From Foliimonas ilicis (lineage in GTDB: Bacteria; Pseudomonadota; Alphaproteobacteria; Rhizobiales; Rhizobiaceae), in assembly GCF_039939195.1 (NCBI RefSeq), contig NZ_JBDUUH010000001.1, positions 62,001 to 126,000 on the forward strand: 64,000 nucleotides of DNA, written 5' to 3'. The notes beneath the pieces were generated by a model. That model saw nothing but the letters and a program-made list of their open reading frames with translations. It did no database searches and had not been told where the DNA came from. Both the position numbers and the translations under genes were made by a program. Shown here piece by piece: positions 60,847 to 64,000 of the stretch. Numbering within the stretch: the first letter of the stretch is position 1; every line of letters begins with the position of its first letter.

Positions 60847-60862
60847 TGGCATGCACCTTGCT
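60847..60862 (+). promoter_or_regulatory. dctA: Sigma-54 (-24/-12) promoter of dctA
   Basis: TGGCATGCACCTTGCT matches the sigma-54 consensus TGGCACGN4TTGCW at all but one defined position, with GG and GC ten bases apart. It lies 90 bases before the dctA start codon and downstream of the DctD-type sites. Confidence 0.85.
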
Positions 60863-60951
60863 GATTGTTGTCTTGATCGACCGGGAGGGCCGGTCACTAT
60901 GGGGAGCAGGTCAAAATCCACTCCCTTAACGTCAACACAAGGGAGGATGCC

Positions 60952-62292
60952 TTGGCCATTCCTTACAGCGCGCCGGCAGCACCGGCAAAGCGCAAACCTT
61001 TCTATGCCCAACTCTACGTACAGGTCCTTTTCGCGATCGCGATCGGTATTACGCTCGGGCATTTTTACCCAGAAACCGGCGAAAGCATGAAGCCGCTCGG
61101 CGATGCTTTCATCAAACTCGTCAAAATGATCATCGCGCCGGTCATCTTTCTGACTGTCGCGACCGGCATTGCTGGAATGAGCGACCTTCAAAAAGTCGGC
61201 CGTGTCGCCGGCAAGGCGATGCTCTACTTCATCACCTTCTCGACGCTCGCACTGATCGTCGGGTTGATCGTCGCCAATGTCATTCAGCCAGGTGCGGGTC
61301 TCAACATCGACCCTGCCACACTCGATCCGGCAGCCGTCGCCAACTACACCGAAAAGGCGCATGAGCAGTCGATCACCGGCTTTCTGAGCAACATCATCCC
61401 GACGACCATCGTGGGTGCTTTTGCCAGTGGCGACATTTTGCAGGTGCTTTTCTTCTCCGTCCTGTTCGGCCTTTCGCTGGCACTGGTCGGTGAGCGTGGC
61501 GCGCCTGTTTTGAACCTTCTGCAGGCCCTGTCTGCCCCGATGTTCAAGCTGGTAGCCATCCTGATGAAGGCAGCTCCCATAGGTGCCTTCGGCGCCATGG
61601 CCTTCACCATCGGCCGTTACGGAATTGGCTCCATCGCCAATCTCGCAATGCTGATCGGCACGTTCTATCTGACCTCGTTCCTGTTCGTCATCGTCATCCT
61701 TGGTGCCGTCTGCCGCTACAATGGTTTCTCCATTTTCGCGCTGATCCGCTACATCAAGGAAGAGCTTCTGCTGGTGCTCGGTACGTCTTCTTCGGAAGCC
61801 GCACTGCCGACACTGATGGAAAAGATGGAACGCGCCGGTGCGAAACGTTCGGTCGTCGGTCTAGTCATTCCGACCGGCTACAGCTTCAATCTGGATGGCA
61901 CGAACATCTACATGACGATGGCCGCCCTGTTCATCGCGCAGGCGACGAATATCGACCTGTCGATCACCGATCAGGTATTGCTGCTTCTCGTTGCAATGCT
62001 TTCATCCAAGGGTGCCGCAGGCATCACCGGTGCTGGCTTCATCACACTTGCAGCGACACTCTCCGTCGTGCCCGCCGTGCCGGTTGCAGGTATGGCGCTT
62101 ATTCTTGGTATCGACCGCTTCATGTCGGAATGCCGCGCGCTGACCAACCTCGTTGGCAATGCGGTTGCGACGCTGGTCGTTGCACGCTGGGAAGGCGAGC
62201 TGGACACCGAGCAGATGCACGCAGCATTTGCCGGCAAGCGTCCCGCAACGCTTGCCGATGCGCCTGAGCCGGCCCTCGTGCCTGCCGAGTAA
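60952..62292 (+). CDS. dctA: C4-dicarboxylate transport protein DctA
   Basis: A 446-residue Na+ or H+-coupled symporter of the DAACS family for succinate, fumarate and malate. The family's serine-rich re-entrant loop TSSSEAALPTLMEKMERAG near 278 and the GYSFNLDGTNIYMTMAALFIAQA stretch near 310 are intact, as is the LSSKGAAGITGAGFITLAATL segment of the second loop. Eight helices are expected. Start: a TTG at 60952, five bases after GGGAGG; the ATG four bases earlier is out of frame, and no in-frame ATG is nearby. Strong sigma-54 control by DctB/DctD is indicated by the sites upstream. Confidence 0.94.
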   Translation: MAIPYSAPAAPAKRKPFYAQLYVQVLFAIAIGITLGHFYPETGESMKPLGDAFIKLVKMIIAPVIFLTVATGIAGMSDLQKVGRVAGKAMLYFITFSTLALIVGLIVANVIQPGAGLNIDPATLDPAAVANYTEKAHEQSITGFLSNIIPTTIVGAFASGDILQVLFFSVLFGLSLALVGERGAPVLNLLQALSAPMFKLVAILMKAAPIGAFGAMAFTIGRYGIGSIANLAMLIGTFYLTSFLFVIVILGAVCRYNGFSIFALIRYIKEELLLVLGTSSSEAALPTLMEKMERAGAKRSVVGLVIPTGYSFNLDGTNIYMTMAALFIAQATNIDLSITDQVLLLLVAMLSSKGAAGITGAGFITLAATLSVVPAVPVAGMALILGIDRFMSECRALTNLVGNAVATLVVARWEGELDTEQMHAAFAGKRPATLADAPEPALVPAE

Positions 62293-62302
62293 CAAAAACG
62301 AT

Positions 62303-62326
62303 CCGGGGCGCAATTTGCGCCCCCGG
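62303..62326. terminator. Rho-independent terminator between dctA and the convergent acyltransferase gene
   Basis: CCGGGGCGCAA-TT-TGCGCCCCCGG forms a strong GC-rich stem ten bases after the dctA stop, followed by TTTCTTTGCTT on the plus strand. Confidence 0.85.
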
Positions 62327-62338
62327 TTTCTTTGCTTA

Positions 62339-63499
62339 TTAGAGCCGTGCTTTTGCCGGTTCTGCCTTTCCGAATAGACCGAGCGGCTTTATGCGGTGTC
62401 CTGCATTGAACAGGAAAAGCAGCAGTTCTGAACGATTGACGATCTGCAAACCGATGACCGCGCATATCACCGCCAGAAACGGCAAGGTGAAGAAGGTGAT
62501 CGGAAACAGTTCCGATCCGTAATTTCCAAACAGACGCCGGAAGATGATCCCTGCAAAATTGAACAGGATCGCGTGGCTACAGAAAATGAAGAACGCGTAG
62601 GGTTCGAGGCTGACGAACAACTTAGAGGCGCGTGACTTTGCTATAAGATCCGTCAGGCACCAGAAACCTGCCGCCATCGTTATCCGCAAGGCCGTGTCGA
62701 GCGACAGGCGCAGAGCATTGTCCATGTCGGACAACAGGATGCGCTCGATGCGGATGGTCAGGAAAATACCGACCGTGATCACCAGACCGATCAGCAGAAA
62801 CCTTGCCGCACGATCCAGCATCGCGCCGTCGATCCGGGCCGTGCGAAGCCACATGCCCAATGCAAAAAACAGCATGAGCTGCGGTCGCTGAAGCAGATAG
62901 AGCCCCTCGCCGAAAAGCGTGTAGGCAATGAGAACAGCGAAAAGCACGACCGGAAAGCGCTTCACGCCGACATAGAGCAATGGCGCGAAGACGCAGCAGA
63001 CGAACAAATCCCGCAGGAACCAGAGCGGCACGACCAGCGGCCATTCCGTGACCGCGAAAAGCGCATTCGCCATGCCCATGAAGTCGAACGCCGGAAGATC
63101 CTGAACATTGCCGCTCAGGCCCGCATAGGCCAGCAGCAACACCAGCATCAGCACATTCCATGCGACGAGCGGTACGACGAGCGTCTTCGCCTTTGACGAG
63201 ATTAGCTGCGAATTGCCGACTTTCAGCAGCGTGGACACAATGAAATAGCCGGAGACGATGCTGAGCAACGAAACCGAACTCAGGCCCATGAGCCGCGTCA
63301 GGATAAAATAGACGATGTCGAAGAAACCGGCGTCGCGGTCATAGACGTTTTCGGCAATACCCGGCTGCACATGAACGAAGGTCATGAAGAAGATGCAGAG
63401 CGTTCGGGCTATCTTGATCCTCTCCGAGACGCTCTTTTCCACGGGCAGTATGACGCCTGCGGACGAAGACGATGTATGATTTGTAGTATTTTGAGGCAC
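62339..63499 (-). CDS. Acyltransferase family 3 membrane protein (ExoH/OafA-like)
   Basis: A 386-residue polytopic membrane protein with about ten helices. The acyltransferase-3 motif is ERIKIARTLCIFFMTFVHV near 26-44 with the presumed catalytic His of FVH, followed by LSSVSLLSIVSGYF and WFLRDLFVCCVFAPLLY, the family's RDL motif near 160. Some members acylate exopolysaccharide, including the succinyltransferase ExoH of rhizobia; the acyl group cannot be told here. The ATG at 63499 lies just after an AGGAGA site. The gene faces dctA across a terminator. Confidence 0.82.
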   Translation of the reverse strand: MPQNTTNHTSSSSAGVILPVEKSVSERIKIARTLCIFFMTFVHVQPGIAENVYDRDAGFFDIVYFILTRLMGLSSVSLLSIVSGYFIVSTLLKVGNSQLISSKAKTLVVPLVAWNVLMLVLLLAYAGLSGNVQDLPAFDFMGMANALFAVTEWPLVVPLWFLRDLFVCCVFAPLLYVGVKRFPVVLFAVLIAYTLFGEGLYLLQRPQLMLFFALGMWLRTARIDGAMLDRAARFLLIGLVITVGIFLTIRIERILLSDMDNALRLSLDTALRITMAAGFWCLTDLIAKSRASKLFVSLEPYAFFIFCSHAILFNFAGIIFRRLFGNYGSELFPITFFTLPFLAVICAVIGLQIVNRSELLLFLFNAGHRIKPLGLFGKAEPAKARL

Positions 63500-63660
63500 T
63501 GTTTCTCCTGAATATCTCTGCTGGCCAGCTACACCGGCGATATTGCGCGCCGGTGCCGAAGAAGACGTTGACCGCGCGGATTATGCGGGTTCACAAATCG
63601 TGTCGGGGCTTTATTGAGAGGGAGCGCGTAAATGCGACCATTCTCGAACGAAGGATTTTT

Positions 63661-64000
63661 ATGAAAAACCTGGCCGGCATTCTTGGCCTCAAAACTCAGC
63701 GAGCGCAGCGGTCGCGGCTCAAACTCGATCTGCCGGGCCTTGCGATCTACGCAATTGGCGATGTGCATGGATGCATCGACCTGCTTCTGGCGCTCGAAGC
63801 GAAGATAGAAGCCGATGCGCAAGCCATTCAGGGCACGAAACTTATCGTCATGCTGGGCGATTATGTCGATCGCGGACCGGCTTCCGCGCAGGTGCTCGAC
63901 CATCTTCTGGAATCTCCACCGCCCGGCTTCGAGCGCATATGCCTTGCGGGAAACCATGAGATCGCCATGCTCGACTACATCGATGGCCGGATTGGCCTGC
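63661..64000 (+). CDS. Calcineurin-like metallophosphatase (C-terminus outside window)
   Basis: The first 113 codons of a metallophosphoesterase are visible. It has the complete two-metal motif series IGDVHGCID near 32, LGDYVDRGP near 66 and GNHE near 96, as in PrpA/ApaH-like serine/threonine phosphatases and diadenosine-tetraphosphatases. The GDVHGC and DYVDRG forms point to the PPP-type protein phosphatases. There is no signal peptide, so it is cytoplasmic. The ATG at 63661 follows GAAGGA. The 3' end and any accessory domain lie outside the window. Confidence 0.85.
   Translation, partial: MKNLAGILGLKTQRAQRSRLKLDLPGLAIYAIGDVHGCIDLLLALEAKIEADAQAIQGTKLIVMLGDYVDRGPASAQVLDHLLESPPPGFERICLAGNHEIAMLDYIDGRIGL

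Overview
The window reads as chromosome of an alphaproteobacterium of the Hyphomicrobiales (rhizobial/Brucellaceae type; an Ochrobactrum/Brucella-like genus is my best guess). Pointers are the dense, moderately GC-rich operons of ABC importers and soluble dehydrogenases, a rhizobial-style dctA/dctB-dctD locus with a sigma-54 promoter, a fructose-type ABC importer with a single-domain ATPase, and rhizopine-type moc genes. The genus is inference from gene content.

Layout. 1-2.3 kb: a cut-off NMT1/SsuA-type binding protein, divergent from an FAA hydrolase and an RraA-family protein. 2.3-7.2 kb: a small haem-binding-family protein, then an operon of a DUF4139 protein, a membrane histidine kinase and a FixJ-type regulator. 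7.3-14.4 kb: an AT-richer surface-glycan island (methyltransferase, acyltransferase, Wzy-like polymerase, two glycosyltransferases) beside tRNA-Arg(CCG), with tRNA-like fragments near both ends. 14.4-32.3 kb: a rhizopine (moc)-type catabolic region in two operons: MocD/MocE/MocF oxygenase-type genes with a PanB-like gene, and a long operon with MocA and MocC homologues, two complete sugar ABC importers and a DUF4432 protein. Each is divergent from a LacI regulator. 32.3-37.5 kb: an operon of GntR regulator, RpiB, beta-hydroxyacid dehydrogenase and a polar-amino-acid-type ABC importer.

37.6-54.1 kb: an organic-acid catabolic region. It has a PdxA-like protein, three beta-decarboxylating dehydrogenases, a fluoroacetate-dehalogenase-like hydrolase, two MmgE/PrpD proteins, an AbrB-type membrane protein, a GntR regulator, a Fe3+/AEP-type ABC importer, an SDR lacking its catalytic residues, and a frameshifted 2-hydroxyacid dehydrogenase. 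The 11-mer AATTGTCAACA sits in all four promoter regions here. This ties roughly 15 genes into one probable regulon controlled by the GntR protein encoded within it. I consider this the best candidate for an undescribed system.

54.3-64 kb: a glycine betaine/choline-type importer (ProVWX), dctD-dctB divergent from dctA with tandem DctD-type sites and a -24/-12 promoter, a membrane acyltransferase, and the 5' end of a metallophosphatase.

How it fits together: nearly everything is scavenging and catabolism of small polyols and organic acids, each pathway packed with its own importer and local regulator. No rRNA, CRISPR array, phage or intact insertion sequence was seen.
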